From positions 62,001-126,000 of the forward strand of contig CANSTU010000001.1 of the NCBI GenBank assembly GCA_947650005.1: a stretch of 64,000 nucleotides of DNA, read 5' to 3'. Both the position numbers and the translations under genes were made by a program. The stretch is from an uncultured Lachnospiraceae bacterium. GTDB taxonomy: Bacteria > Bacillota > Clostridia > Lachnospirales > Lachnospiraceae. Position 1 is the first letter of the stretch, and each line of letters begins with the position of its first letter. Below, in pieces: positions 7,942-17,365 of this stretch. Under the pieces are notes generated by a model. That model made no database searches. It was not told the origin of the DNA and saw only the letters and a program-made list of their open reading frames with translations.

Positions 7942-8997
7942 TTATTTAGGGCAGTTGTATTTTCTATGATAGTTGATCCCCTTATCCAGAATCACTTCGT
8001 CCGTATACCGTTCTCCCCTACTCCTTTTACAGATCCTCGCCGCATAGCTGACCTGGGACAATCCTGCAACCAGCCCTTCACAGGAGGAAAGTGTATACAT
8101 ATCCCGTAACACCTCACAGCCCAACAGATAATGGTGATTCTCCCTCGTTGATGACGAATTCATCACACTTTCTGTCCCATTGTCCCGCATCGCATCCTGA
8201 TAAAAGCGCAGGTCGCTGCCAAAAGCCTCCTGAAACAGTTGAAGCGCCCCCGAATCGTCGGTTGCCAGGAATATCCGTTCATATTCCCCCCTGCCGAATT
8301 TCTCTTTGGCCTCCCGTAAATATTCCTCCGGCCTGATAACCACCGGATGTCCGTTATAGTTCCACTTAAAGTCTGTTCCCCGGACGTGTACTCCTAGGGT
8401 TTTCCTTCCCCCCAGCATCTCGTCCCGCCCCGCGCACAGCATATTCCCCACGGTCTCGTTAAAGCGGACATATTTGCCGAAAATTTTTCCCATCTCGTCC
8501 AGATGCTTTTCCGACTTGGTGTAACCGCCTCTCTTCTCGTTCAGGCTTTCAGCCAGGATTACATTCTCCCTCCTGCTACGTATCACACTCCCCAGCCTGT
8601 CCAGATCTTCCAGGGAAACCGCCCCAGGCTGCTTAAAATAATATTCGTAGGGATTGCTCGACCCGTTCACTGAATGGGACTCCGCATATCGAGACTGCTC
8701 AGAAAATTCCACCACAGGAATGAGAGCCATTTGGTCAGCAAAATAGAGATAAGCCAACAACTTATTAAAATCCGCAAAAAAGCCGGAGCCGGACGGTTCC
8801 ATGGCAATATGATAAACCATGCTGATGCCTCCGTTCTCCTCCCCTTTCTCCACTGATACCACATTGTACTCTTTCCCGATGCGCTTCACGCTATCCACAA
8901 ACCTCTGATCATCCCCATGTGGTAGGCAATACAGGGCAAAAAACAGCTGCTTCTTTGTTTTTCTGATTTTTCTCGCAATATCTTCCCAGCTATACAT
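7942..8997 (-). CDS. Fucosyltransferase-like glycosyltransferase (O-FucT/NodZ, GT23-like fold)
   Basis: 351 residues, start supported by GGAAGGGGAG immediately upstream. The central motif HVRGTDFKWNYNG matches the GDP-binding H-x-R-G-T-D signature of NodZ/FUT8-like and protein-O-fucosyltransferase-like enzymes. Downstream IFLATDDSGALQLF and a segment near the end (LVAGLSQVSYAARICK) fit the nucleotide-binding half of the same fold. It should act in the cytoplasm, using GDP-fucose or a related GDP-sugar on the growing glycan. No GDP-fucose synthesis genes are in the window, so the donor must come from elsewhere. It lies 14 nt upstream of the ABC exporter. Confidence 0.72.
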   Translation of the reverse strand: MYSWEDIARKIRKTKKQLFFALYCLPHGDDQRFVDSVKRIGKEYNVVSVEKGEENGGISMVYHIAMEPSGSGFFADFNKLLAYLYFADQMALIPVVEFSEQSRYAESHSVNGSSNPYEYYFKQPGAVSLEDLDRLGSVIRSRRENVILAESLNEKRGGYTKSEKHLDEMGKIFGKYVRFNETVGNMLCAGRDEMLGGRKTLGVHVRGTDFKWNYNGHPVVIRPEEYLREAKEKFGRGEYERIFLATDDSGALQLFQEAFGSDLRFYQDAMRDNGTESVMNSSSTRENHHYLLGCEVLRDMYTLSSCEGLVAGLSQVSYAARICKRSRGERYTDEVILDKGINYHRKYNCPK

Positions 8998-9019
8998 AGC
9001 TCCCCTTCCGTTTGCAGTA

Positions 9020-10165
9020 TCAGCCCTCGCCTATCCTTCTCCTGATCGCCTCAACCTGTTCATAATAATTCCGGAACTGAAAGTTCTCTTTCACATGCCG
9101 ATATCCTTCCGCTCCCATCCGGACCAGGCCGTCCCGGTCACGAATGATCAGCTCCAGCTTGTCCCTCAGATCGTTTTGGTCATTGTCCTCGAACACATAA
9201 CCTGTTTTCCCCACATCGATATAGCTCGCCGTTCCATTGTCGCTTCCACTGATTGCCGGCACGGAAAAAGACATGGCTTCAATCACCGTGATGGAGGCCG
9301 GCTCCCCGGTACTGGGAACCACATATACATCCGCCTTCCGGTATTCTTCCGCCACCGCCTCCCTGCCCAAGTTGACGAGAAAGGTTACTCGCTCCTCCAT
9401 GCCATGATCCCGCACATATCCGGTGACCATTCTGTAATATTCCTCATGGAAATGGTTGGACCGTTCCCCGGCAATCGTCAAATGCAGGTCGTATCTGTCC
9501 GAAAGCTCTTCAATAACCTGAATCATCATCAACAAATTTTTGCGTTCCTGATACTTTCCGATACAAAAGACGTTGATCCTTCCTCCCGCAAAGTATGTTT
9601 TCTTCTCAGGAGCCATATGGGGTTCCACGATAAATGGCGCCCAGTAACCCTTTTCATCCTTCACCAGACCGGTGAAATCGATCCCCACCAGATTCGTAGG
9701 CGTCATTCGGTATTCCGGCGTCAGTTTCCATACGATCCTGTGGGCTAAATCCATTTTGCGGGGCTTTTCCCACACCGGGCTCAGATTATAAAGGATGGTT
9801 GGGATCCGGTAGAATCTGCAGATGGCATTCATACAGATTGTATACATAGAGCGTTCCCGCAGGATGGCGAGGTCCGGCCGGAACTTTCTAATATAGCCGG
9901 CCAGCCTGAAAAGAGGAGGGATCCCGCATTTTAACTTCATATCTATCGCAAAGGGATCCTTCCTTTTCAGGAAATGAATATAGACATAATCGAACGCGCG
10001 AAACAGGGGAGAGTAACCCACCACAATGGGTTTCACATATTTATAGTCCTCTATTTTTCCCGCATACTGGCTGAGGAATACCACCTCATGGCCGCTTTCC
10101 ACCCAGCCTTTCATAATGGCGGTCTGGTTGGTATGATATCTGTGGGACATGTACATTACTTTCAT
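9020..10165 (-). CDS. Family 4 glycosyltransferase
   Basis: 381 residues from MKVMYMSHRYHTNQT. The track start 16 codons upstream translates a repeated leader module and is rejected; CAGGGGGATAACC precedes the chosen ATG. It has a GT-B fold with the donor domain from INVFCIGKYQERKN and a shifted E-x7-E motif (EPASITVIEAMSF). Closest in layout to mannosyl- or galactosyltransferases of polysaccharide loci; the substrate is not readable. It is followed 22 nt later by the fucosyltransferase-like gene and preceded by a two-copy family C leader. Confidence 0.85.
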   Translation of the reverse strand: MKVMYMSHRYHTNQTAIMKGWVESGHEVVFLSQYAGKIEDYKYVKPIVVGYSPLFRAFDYVYIHFLKRKDPFAIDMKLKCGIPPLFRLAGYIRKFRPDLAILRERSMYTICMNAICRFYRIPTILYNLSPVWEKPRKMDLAHRIVWKLTPEYRMTPTNLVGIDFTGLVKDEKGYWAPFIVEPHMAPEKKTYFAGGRINVFCIGKYQERKNLLMMIQVIEELSDRYDLHLTIAGERSNHFHEEYYRMVTGYVRDHGMEERVTFLVNLGREAVAEEYRKADVYVVPSTGEPASITVIEAMSFSVPAISGSDNGTASYIDVGKTGYVFEDNDQNDLRDKLELIIRDRDGLVRMGAEGYRHVKENFQFRNYYEQVEAIRRRIGEG

Positions 10166-10320
10166 GGTTATCCCCCTGCATTTCGCAAGCGAAGCTTGTG
10201 ATACTGCCAACAATAAAGAGTTTGAAACAAAGTTTAAAACTTATCCCCCTGCATACCGCAAATTGTGCCTACGATGCTTCAAATAAACGAGTCTTGAACT
10301 TTTCCTATCCACGTTCTCTA
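10166..10320 (-). promoter_or_regulatory. Family C leader modules, one intact and one degenerate copy, before a GT4 gene
   Basis: Minus strand: hairpin AGTTTTAAAC/GTTTCAAACT (one mismatch), linker CTCTTTATTGTTGGCAGTAT, hairpin CAAGC-TTC-GCTTG, then ATGCAGGGGGATAACC and ATG. An older copy just upstream keeps GGTATGCAGGGGGATAAG and an imperfect TTCAA/TTGAA stem. The same string recurs before 36923 and near 42950. Confidence 0.7.
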
Positions 10321-10337
10321 CACACATGCAAAATCCA

Positions 10338-11216
10338 TCATTCAATATAACATACAATCTCTTTCAAATATTGATCATACCCCGCCTCCCGGTTCGCCTG
10401 CTCTCCAATGACCTGATGTTTCAAAATTGGCTCTTTGGTCACTGCTCCGCACAGATACCATTCATACTCCATATCCAGATTTCCGATGTCCAGCACACGG
10501 TACCCTTTCAGAAAAAGTTCTTCTGCCAGAAATTTTGCCGTTATTCCTACGGAAAGAAGAAAGAGTATATCCTTTTCATATCGAAGGCATTCCTTCAAAA
10601 TCCGTTCCAGGACACGATAAGCATTTCTACTCGGGCAGATGATCCGCTTCACTTCCTTCGCTTGGTCAAGCAAGTCATTTCCCACACCGTTATGGGTGGT
10701 GCAGCCCTCCACCACCACTATCCTCCGATCCTTCCACACTTCCCTGAAACGTCGGAAAATATTGCCGCTTCCAGATTTATCCGCGTAAGTAATATATCCG
10801 CGGGTCACCGATGTATTATAATAAGCCTTATCCAAATCACAAAATTTTTGATAAACATGCCTGAAAAATAACAGGTGATCCTTCCAAAAATCCTGCGAGG
10901 CCGGTACATAAATATTCAAATCTCCAAATATGTCAGGCAATGTCACAATGAGGTTCTCATGGTGGAATCCAAGAATGCGTTTCAATCCTTCCGCTATTTC
11001 TTCATTTCCAGCCTGGGTAGGGATATTTCTTCCATTGATGACCACAATCTCCCCATCTCCAAATCGGACCATGCTTTTCTCAGTAGTGAGCAAAACATTC
11101 AATGTCTCTTCCACTGAATTCACTCTGATCCGGCTCGGCAATACCTGATGTCGATATAATCCATATGCAATTCCCGCCAACCACTTTTTGATAATCTTCT
11201 TTATTTGCGGGCTCAT
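10338..11216 (-). CDS. GT-D fold glycosyltransferase (SP_1767/DUF1792 family)
   Basis: 292 residues. The start ATG overlaps the stop of the radical SAM gene by 4 nt (ATGA). It has the family hallmarks: RFGDGEIVVING near residue 50 (the D-G-E metal site), a central VVVEGCTTHNGVGND segment, FLLSVGITAKFLAEEL, and the C-terminal DIGNLDMEYEW, where the family more often reads DIGHxDxEY. The family transfers hexoses in the glycan chains of serine-rich adhesins and in capsule loci. Here it more likely acts on the polysaccharide repeat. A wrecked paralogue lies at 3001-3546, downstream in the same operon. Confidence 0.85.
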   Translation of the reverse strand: MSPQIKKIIKKWLAGIAYGLYRHQVLPSRIRVNSVEETLNVLLTTEKSMVRFGDGEIVVINGRNIPTQAGNEEIAEGLKRILGFHHENLIVTLPDIFGDLNIYVPASQDFWKDHLLFFRHVYQKFCDLDKAYYNTSVTRGYITYADKSGSGNIFRRFREVWKDRRIVVVEGCTTHNGVGNDLLDQAKEVKRIICPSRNAYRVLERILKECLRYEKDILFLLSVGITAKFLAEELFLKGYRVLDIGNLDMEYEWYLCGAVTKEPILKHQVIGEQANREAGYDQYLKEIVCYIE

Positions 11217-12235
11217 TTCTGTTCCCTCTTCATATCCTGCATAAACGCATTTTCCTGCAAGCTATACTGATTTCTATAAAACAGCTTGTGCTTCACCACC
11301 CACCAAGCGGGAACCCAGATATATCTATGCATCGCCGGAGATGCGCTGCCGATCATCCAACAGTTTCTATCGCATTTCCTGGTGTGCTCTCTCACTTCCT
11401 TAGCCTGCTTGGAATTCCATAACTCATCCCAGGATTGTTCGCGCAGATTTCCCATTACCGCTTTCTGTGCCATTCCATTGCACGGGATCACATCACAAAA
11501 CGGATCAATAAAAAAGGCGTTTTTTGACATATCGCAGGGCAGAAGCCGTTTGTTTCCATAGATATAATTGATCAAACCATGATTAAAATAGGCGCGAAAC
11601 CACTTTTTAGGCGACTTGCTCTTCAAAAGTTCGTTGATCAGTCTTTCAAAATTCTGTGCCACTTTATATTTATCATCAATCTTATTATCCGTTTTTCTAA
11701 AATAAAAAGAGTTATGCAGAGTAGCCGTAGCGAACTCCATGCCCATATCGTTTGCGATGTTGTAAAGAGGGAGCAGGTCTTCACAGTTTTGATCCTGCAC
11801 CGTCATACCGAAGCCCACATCCGGATGCTTCCGTTCCACCAGGGTCTTCAAAGTCGTGTAGCCTCTGTTAAATCCGTCCGGAATCCCCCTGATCGCATCG
11901 TTGGTTTCCTGAAGTCCTTCAATGCTGATCCTGATTCCCAATTTGGGAAATTCCTCACACAAAGCGAGGATACGGTCTGTAAAATAACCGTTCGTAGAGA
12001 TGACGATACGGTCGCTCTTTTTATATAATTCCCGCACGATTTCAGGCAGATCCTTCCGGATGAAAGGCTCTCCCCCCGTGATATTCGTAAAAGCCATTTC
12101 CGGAAGCTTCCGGATCACATCCAGCGTAATTTCTTCCTCCGGCCTGGTGGGATCCCGGAAACAGTCGCACATATTGCAGCGGGCATTACAGCGGTAGGTA
12201 ACGATAACCGTCCCATATAAGGTTCTTCTGCTCAT
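11213..12235 (-). CDS. Radical SAM protein with a SPASM-like C-terminal cluster region
   Basis: 340 residues from MSRRTLYGTV, which has AAGGAA 6 nt upstream; the track start 8 codons earlier has only AT-rich sequence before it. The CNARCNMC motif binds the radical SAM 4Fe-4S cluster, GGEPF follows, and C-terminal cysteines (LPCDMS, DVIPCNG, CDRNC) form a SPASM-like auxiliary site. Such proteins in glycan loci may modify a sugar or a peptide, or act as methyltransferase-like or dehydrogenating enzymes; the substrate is unknown here. It is translationally coupled to the GT-D enzyme, suggesting the two act on the same intermediate. A 144-nt AT-rich gap with a possible weak -10 (TATAAT near 12270) precedes it. 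Confidence 0.82.
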   Translation of the reverse strand: MSRRTLYGTVIVTYRCNARCNMCDCFRDPTRPEEEITLDVIRKLPEMAFTNITGGEPFIRKDLPEIVRELYKKSDRIVISTNGYFTDRILALCEEFPKLGIRISIEGLQETNDAIRGIPDGFNRGYTTLKTLVERKHPDVGFGMTVQDQNCEDLLPLYNIANDMGMEFATATLHNSFYFRKTDNKIDDKYKVAQNFERLINELLKSKSPKKWFRAYFNHGLINYIYGNKRLLPCDMSKNAFFIDPFCDVIPCNGMAQKAVMGNLREQSWDELWNSKQAKEVREHTRKCDRNCWMIGSASPAMHRYIWVPAWWVVKHKLFYRNQYSLQENAFMQDMKREQK

Positions 12236-12379
12236 TCTGAATTCCTTCCAATCCGACATAATTTTTATTATATATCAGTTTCCTTCTGTTTTCTATTATT
12301 TTTCCTTTTTTTATTCCTTTCATCCAACAAATTTGTAACATTTCAGGCAGATCCGAACTGTCCCTCGCATTTATCGGCT

Positions 12380-14077
12380 TCATTCCACCACATACACCGT
12401 ACTGTACTGCGTGCGAAACAGCCGTCTTTCCCCCTCGACTCCCAATTCTTCCTTCACCGCATTTAATATGGAACCCTCATCCATAAAATTCTGGTCAATA
12501 TACACCAAAAACTGGGTAGCCCCAGACACTCCCAGTTCTTCCAGCGCTTCCGAAAGCCCTCTGATTCCCTCCTCTTTCACCGGATAGATATGCTGCGCCT
12601 TAGAAAGAAAAAAGCTGTCCCCGCACACCCGGTATCTGCTGTTCGCATCGGTAACATAAAACGCAGGCAGATGGGAATGGTTCTCTACCGTCTGCAGCTT
12701 CTCCTCTGTACCCTTATACAAATAGTTGACGCCAGGCGACCAATATCCCGCAAGGATGAGAAAGCCCATGGCCCCTGCCATGGCGGTGACCGCCGTTTTC
12801 CTGCCCCTCAAGCCAAAACTCAATTTTTTCCCCACATAAACTAGGGCTAAAGCCAAAGCCGGATATACGTTAAAAACATATCTATCGATCCGATAGGGCG
12901 CTATTTTTACCACCAAAAGCACGTAACACACTGCCGCTGCCACAAGCTGAACCCAGAACAGATCTTTGATATCGACCCAAACCTCCATCCGTTTCTGCTC
13001 CGCCTTCCTTTCCGCCAGATATTGTATCCCCTCCTGCGTCCTCACCTGCCGTACATCCCAATAGGCGAACAGAACCCTTGCCAGGAGCAGAAGCGCCAGA
13101 AGGAGCGTCAGGACGCCCATCCCAATCCTTCCTCCGAACAGGCCCGACGCAATAATATCCGTATATTCCTGCAATGCTACGGCAAAGTTCTGGCTTTCCC
13201 GCAGATTATCAAACGCCTCCACCCCCCTGTAATCCGTCAGAATATCCCTCAGCATTTCCGGCCAGAGCAGATAGCTTCCCAAGATCCCGCCGGCCATGAC
13301 CAGGGCATATTCCAGTGCAAATCGGAAGTTTTTTTGCAGCAAAGCACATCCCCAAAGGGCCGCACAGGTGAAGAACGCGTATAGAAAGAAGTAATAGTGG
13401 TTCAGGATTCCCAAGACTGTTGTCGCCGCAAGCGCCGCATAGATACGCCAAATCCCCCTCCTCTCCCCTTTCCAGAGCTTCTCCCAAAGCAGGACGTTCC
13501 AATACGAAAAGAGCACACAGGTAAAGGTGAAAATCATGTACATACGGATGAATACCACCGTGCTCACCGCTCCGACGCTAAATCCGTAGAGAGCGCAGGA
13601 CGCCATAGCCCATTTCTCCGATCCCAGCATTCTCTTTCCGAGCGCATACAGAGCGCCGATCGTCAACACAAAAAAACCGAGATTGAGAAAGATACCGAAC
13701 CACTTGGAAAACACGCCCGGAAGCACAAAGGCTGCCGCCGAGCACACCATCTCCAGCAGCAGATAATAGATCGGCGGATGCACATCCAAACGGATACATT
13801 CACTTGTTCCTGCTAAATCAAACGCTTCCTCCGGCGTAATTGTAAAGTAATCCATGAAAAATTCGGGCGTATGCCAGGCATTCAGCCATGGCTGTCCCTC
13901 TCTTCCGCCATTTATGCTGGGATAGTCCACCTGACAGACAAAATGGTAGGAATAGAGCTCATCGCAGTAGTATCCCTCTTTACGGCTCCCCCAATAAAGT
14001 AAGTTCACCAGAAGGGCCACAGCCAGCAATCCCCATGCCAGGATCCGTTTCTTTTTATCCGCTAGTCTTTTCATCAT
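12380..14077 (-). CDS. GT-C type integral membrane glycosyltransferase-like protein
   Basis: 565 residues from MMKRLADKKK; the track start is a TTG nine codons upstream. The first external loop has two acidic motifs, YYCDELYSYHF and LDVHPPIYYLLL, typical of GT39/GT83 polyprenyl-phosphate-dependent GT-C enzymes, followed by about ten transmembrane segments and a C-terminal extracytoplasmic domain. It should transfer a sugar from a lipid carrier on the outer face of the membrane, for example as a side branch or onto a protein. It is flanked by DUF6020 and radical SAM genes in the operon. Confidence 0.75.
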   Translation of the reverse strand: MMKRLADKKKRILAWGLLAVALLVNLLYWGSRKEGYYCDELYSYHFVCQVDYPSINGGREGQPWLNAWHTPEFFMDYFTITPEEAFDLAGTSECIRLDVHPPIYYLLLEMVCSAAAFVLPGVFSKWFGIFLNLGFFVLTIGALYALGKRMLGSEKWAMASCALYGFSVGAVSTVVFIRMYMIFTFTCVLFSYWNVLLWEKLWKGERRGIWRIYAALAATTVLGILNHYYFFLYAFFTCAALWGCALLQKNFRFALEYALVMAGGILGSYLLWPEMLRDILTDYRGVEAFDNLRESQNFAVALQEYTDIIASGLFGGRIGMGVLTLLLALLLLARVLFAYWDVRQVRTQEGIQYLAERKAEQKRMEVWVDIKDLFWVQLVAAAVCYVLLVVKIAPYRIDRYVFNVYPALALALVYVGKKLSFGLRGRKTAVTAMAGAMGFLILAGYWSPGVNYLYKGTEEKLQTVENHSHLPAFYVTDANSRYRVCGDSFFLSKAQHIYPVKEEGIRGLSEALEELGVSGATQFLVYIDQNFMDEGSILNAVKEELGVEGERRLFRTQYSTVYVVE

Positions 14078-14124
14078 AATAACTATGCCTTTCCGTATCC
14101 TCAAACTTCATTGTGTAAGTAGTA

Positions 14125-14150
14125 CGCGATGCCGCAGGCATGCAATCGCG
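14125..14150 (-). promoter_or_regulatory. Intergenic hairpin upstream of the GT-C gene
   Basis: Minus strand CGCGAT(TGC)ATGCC, loop TGC, GGCATCGCG: a 9-bp stem with a 3-nt bulge, 47 nt before the GT-C start. It resembles the other leader hairpins in position, but its Shine-Dalgarno (GGAAAGG) is further away. Confidence 0.4.
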
Positions 14151-14281
14151 ATTATAGCCGCTCTACACCACGCCAGTCATGCGCGCATCCCGTTTCCCTG
14201 CTCTTTCCCTTCCCCCAAAGAGCCTTCCGCATCTATCGCCACTGCCGCGAAAAACGGGACGGAAAACACGATCGGCAGCCC

Positions 14282-16033
14282 TTACCGGAAATAGGCGTTT
14301 ACCGGCGAAGCCGCGCAGACCAGCAGAACCACCAGGGAAGGTACAAACAGAAGCAATCGTTTCCACCTTTTTTTCTCCGCAAGGAAGAATGCGGCCAAAA
14401 AAGCACACCAGGTATAAAATCCGATGGACGTCGTATATCCCAACAGGGGTACTTCCCGGAACGCCTCCAACAACCGCCGCAGGGATCCTACGGCCTCCGG
14501 GAATCTCGATTTCAGATCAAAACCGTCCGCGTTCAGCGTCCAGATGTCCGCTCCCACGACGAACCATTCCTTTGTCCGCCCTTTATCATCTGGATAGAAA
14601 TAGCCATAACATTTATTCAAAAAGGCATCGATATAGGTGACCGGATGCGCAGACATTTGCTGAAAATAGACCCGAAGGTATGCGTCGATTTCCTCCTTGG
14701 TCGCCTCATTGTTATATCTTTCCTTCACCCTGTCCGAAAATTCCGGCAGATATCGTTCCGAAAGTGTATCAAATTCTAACACCGCGTCAATAGCCGCTTT
14801 TTCTTCCTCGGTCATTTCCTCCCCATAATAGGATACGCACCGCGCCGTCTGCAAAAAAGGAATCGAAAGGCTTTCCGCAATGCTGCCGTCCGCCACCCCC
14901 AGCAGAGGAAGAATGGCCTTCAGCCACACCAGGACAAATCCAATTACCCCGGCGAAAATGCATCCGAAGCGTTTCCAATCCTTCTTTGCGGCCAGGATAA
15001 AGCAAGGGATAAATCCCAGGACAATGGCAAGACCTTCGTTACGGAACAGGCACAGCAACACCAGAAGAACCGGAAACAGCAGCATTTTCCCTCTGCTGTG
15101 GACGAATTCCTCCGGCGAGTCCAAAGCTTCCAGCAGAAACATCGTCAACAACAAGACCACAATGGAAAAATTGATATTCTTTCCCACTGAAAGCGCATAT
15201 ACCGGAAAAACCGGTAAAAAGGCGTACAGACAGACCAACGTTTTTCGAACTTTTTGCCCGATCCCTTTTCTTTTTAGAAGTTTCGTCTGGTAAGCCAGCA
15301 CCACGATAAACGCAATCTCCTGTACCAATACATATAAAAACATGCCAAAGGCTGCCGAGCCCAGGATTTCCCCGAATCGTACAAAAGATCCAAGTAATAT
15401 AATCTGGAAAAAAGGATGGTGGTTGGTCATGGGTGCATAACCATAGAATTGTTCCAGCATGGTTCCCGCATCATAAAGGGCCGTCCCTGGATACAGCAGC
15501 ATTAGATAGGGCAGCCAGCACAGAAAGAGAAACCCGCCCACCTTCAGTCCATGGTATACGATCTGCGTTTCGCCGCCATCCCTTCCCTGCGTCTTGCTCA
15601 GCCTCTTCAGATGGCTTTGAAGGAAAAGGATCCCATAATACACCAGCGTACCATATCCCAGAATGACGATACCCGTCTTCGCCATCTGCGCCGGCCCGGC
15701 AATTGCCAAAATGATTCCCGTAGCATTCCGATAGCACAGTCCCATCACCATAAAAAGCGACAGAAAAAAAGAAAATGCGGCCACATCCCTGCGGAACGTA
15801 AATATCGTCTGCGCATATCCATAAACGCCCGTAAGGCAGATTACAAACAGGCATTGGCCCAGCCCCCATCCATGCAACGAAGAAAGAATTTCATATAATA
15901 TCCCGCCTCCAGCGCATTCCTCCGCTATCTCAAAGTCCATTCCCAAAGCTGTTACCGTAGTGACTGCCAGCAGGAAACATAGGAATTTAGATGTTTTACC
16001 CTTTCTATCTTCCACATACCCTCTTTCAAACAT
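14282..16033 (-). CDS. DUF6020-type multi-spanning membrane protein, apparently truncated by a late stop codon
   Basis: 583 residues with about ten hydrophobic segments, an extracytoplasmic loop starting YPGTALYDAGTMLEQFYGYAPMTNHHP, and a soluble segment with AARCVSYYGEEMTEEEKAAID-like sequence. I recognise it as the clostridial DUF6020 group, likely GT-C-like enzymes or partners of cell-surface glycan assembly; function is not established. The frame stops at SPVNAYFR-TAA. The same frame continues without another stop for 34 codons as a hydrophobic helix (GLPIVFSVPFFAAVAID) to a TGA at 14177, so the last membrane segment seems cut off by a TAC/TAT-to-TAA change. AGGAGAAAAGGA overlaps the start region. 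Confidence 0.7.
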   Translation of the reverse strand: MFERGYVEDRKGKTSKFLCFLLAVTTVTALGMDFEIAEECAGGGILYEILSSLHGWGLGQCLFVICLTGVYGYAQTIFTFRRDVAAFSFFLSLFMVMGLCYRNATGIILAIAGPAQMAKTGIVILGYGTLVYYGILFLQSHLKRLSKTQGRDGGETQIVYHGLKVGGFLFLCWLPYLMLLYPGTALYDAGTMLEQFYGYAPMTNHHPFFQIILLGSFVRFGEILGSAAFGMFLYVLVQEIAFIVVLAYQTKLLKRKGIGQKVRKTLVCLYAFLPVFPVYALSVGKNINFSIVVLLLTMFLLEALDSPEEFVHSRGKMLLFPVLLVLLCLFRNEGLAIVLGFIPCFILAAKKDWKRFGCIFAGVIGFVLVWLKAILPLLGVADGSIAESLSIPFLQTARCVSYYGEEMTEEEKAAIDAVLEFDTLSERYLPEFSDRVKERYNNEATKEEIDAYLRVYFQQMSAHPVTYIDAFLNKCYGYFYPDDKGRTKEWFVVGADIWTLNADGFDLKSRFPEAVGSLRRLLEAFREVPLLGYTTSIGFYTWCAFLAAFFLAEKKRWKRLLLFVPSLVVLLVCAASPVNAYFR

Positions 16034-16150
16034 TCCTTTTCTCCTAATCCACTCCCTATTTCTGCTTGACTTTTTATTTGCAGACTTTTTTTAATCTGCC
16101 CGAATCAGCGTCTTTCCATCCCCTCTTCTCAGAGATCAATTTATGCAGTC

Positions 16151-17191
16151 TTATTTTAGAAGAGTGAAAAACGGCTCCCTTTTTGTTTTGTATGTAGTCA
16201 TGCAGAGCGCCACGCAAATCACAAGCGTTATCACAAAATTAATCGGCCTATTTACGGGAACTCCGAATATCATAGCCACAATAATTATAATTGAAAGAAT
16301 AATCCTATGTAAATAGTAAATCCCTACACTTAGATTTCTACATAATACGGCCCTCTCCCTTTTAATCGATATCTCATAATTTAATAAGATCTTCACCAAA
16401 GACGGAATCAATACTAAAAACGAAAGGAATAAAGAATGGTCATCCGCTGTATTTTTTCTGCGTATATAGGTCACTTCTGCTAACAATCCAATAAATGAGG
16501 CAGTCAATAACAGCCAATATAAGCCCATTCCTCTTTCTTTTTGCATCTCATCCGCCCTAGCCAGAGAAACCCCAATTGCCATAAATATGAATCCTACAAA
16601 GATTCCGTTTCTTGCCGATGTAGTTATTTTCAGGTATATATCTACAATTCTTTGAATTTTCGTGCCCTCTGTCAGAAAATAATAACTATTCATCAAAAGA
16701 GCTAGACAATATAAAATAATTCCCAACAATATACCTAGTTTTAGTTTTTCTCTCTTGATAAACCATGAAAGCAGGATAACAGCAATCATGCTCGCCCACA
16801 CATACCAAAGAGCGCCGTACGGATAAAAAAGGATTGAACGCAAGACTCTGAAAACAATTTTTCTTCCATCCACTCCATTTAATACCATCTCTAAAACAGC
16901 CAGCACAATATTAATCATACTGAACACGACATAGGGATATAATAGACGATTTATATAATGAATCAAACGCTCTCTCAAATCCGCATGCCCACAGTGAAGC
17001 CCTCTTCCCCAAAAGTATCCAGAAACCACAAAAAAGAAGGGCACTGCCAGCCTTAAAAGACAATGTAGCACATACCATTCACCCGGCGCCATATGGTATG
17101 CGCCTGAATGCAGAAACACAATGCAAATACAAAAAAACAGCCGTGCCACATCAATCAATGCATATTCTGTCTTTTTATTTTTTTCAATCAT
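16151..17191 (-). CDS. Acyltransferase 3 family membrane O-acyltransferase
   Basis: 346 residues from an ATG directly after the GTG used in the track, with AAAGGCGAG upstream. About ten transmembrane helices. The N-terminal segment has the family pattern YALIDVARLFFCICIVFLHS, with the catalytic-type His in helix 1, and VPFFFVVSGYFWGR in helix 2. It should acetylate (or acylate) a sugar hydroxyl of the polysaccharide during export. DNA from here through the GtrII gene is visibly more AT-rich than the surrounding genes, suggesting separate acquisition. A second member of the family lies at 31440. Confidence 0.85.
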   Translation of the reverse strand: MIEKNKKTEYALIDVARLFFCICIVFLHSGAYHMAPGEWYVLHCLLRLAVPFFFVVSGYFWGRGLHCGHADLRERLIHYINRLLYPYVVFSMINIVLAVLEMVLNGVDGRKIVFRVLRSILFYPYGALWYVWASMIAVILLSWFIKREKLKLGILLGIILYCLALLMNSYYFLTEGTKIQRIVDIYLKITTSARNGIFVGFIFMAIGVSLARADEMQKERGMGLYWLLLTASFIGLLAEVTYIRRKNTADDHSLFLSFLVLIPSLVKILLNYEISIKRERAVLCRNLSVGIYYLHRIILSIIIIVAMIFGVPVNRPINFVITLVICVALCMTTYKTKREPFFTLLK

Positions 17192-17251
17192 CACAACTCG
17201 CCTTTCATATAGAGGTGGAGCCTACAGAGTACGCTGACATTCTGGCGGTCA

Positions 17252-17295
17252 AGGCATCATATGCGATGCCTGTGCCTGCGGAAAGGGCACCGCAG
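17252..17295 (-). promoter_or_regulatory. Paired hairpins upstream of the acyltransferase gene
   Basis: Two adjacent perfect stems: CTGCGG/CCGCAG (8-nt loop) and AGGCATC/GATGCCT (6-nt loop), about 60-100 nt before the acyltransferase start. Two hairpins in a row match the plan of the leader modules, but the sequence is not one of the main families. Confidence 0.4.
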
Positions 17296-17365
17296 AAATG
17301 CGTAGTTTGGAGGAGACTCTAGTATCTGGCATAAGAATAACGTGTATTCCAATAAACTCCACAGA

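Noticed and set aside
9020-10213. Longer start MLAVSQASLAKCRG for the GT4 gene
   Set aside because: The same peptide pattern appears before 36923 (MATVLQAQLAICRG) because both translate a family C leader.
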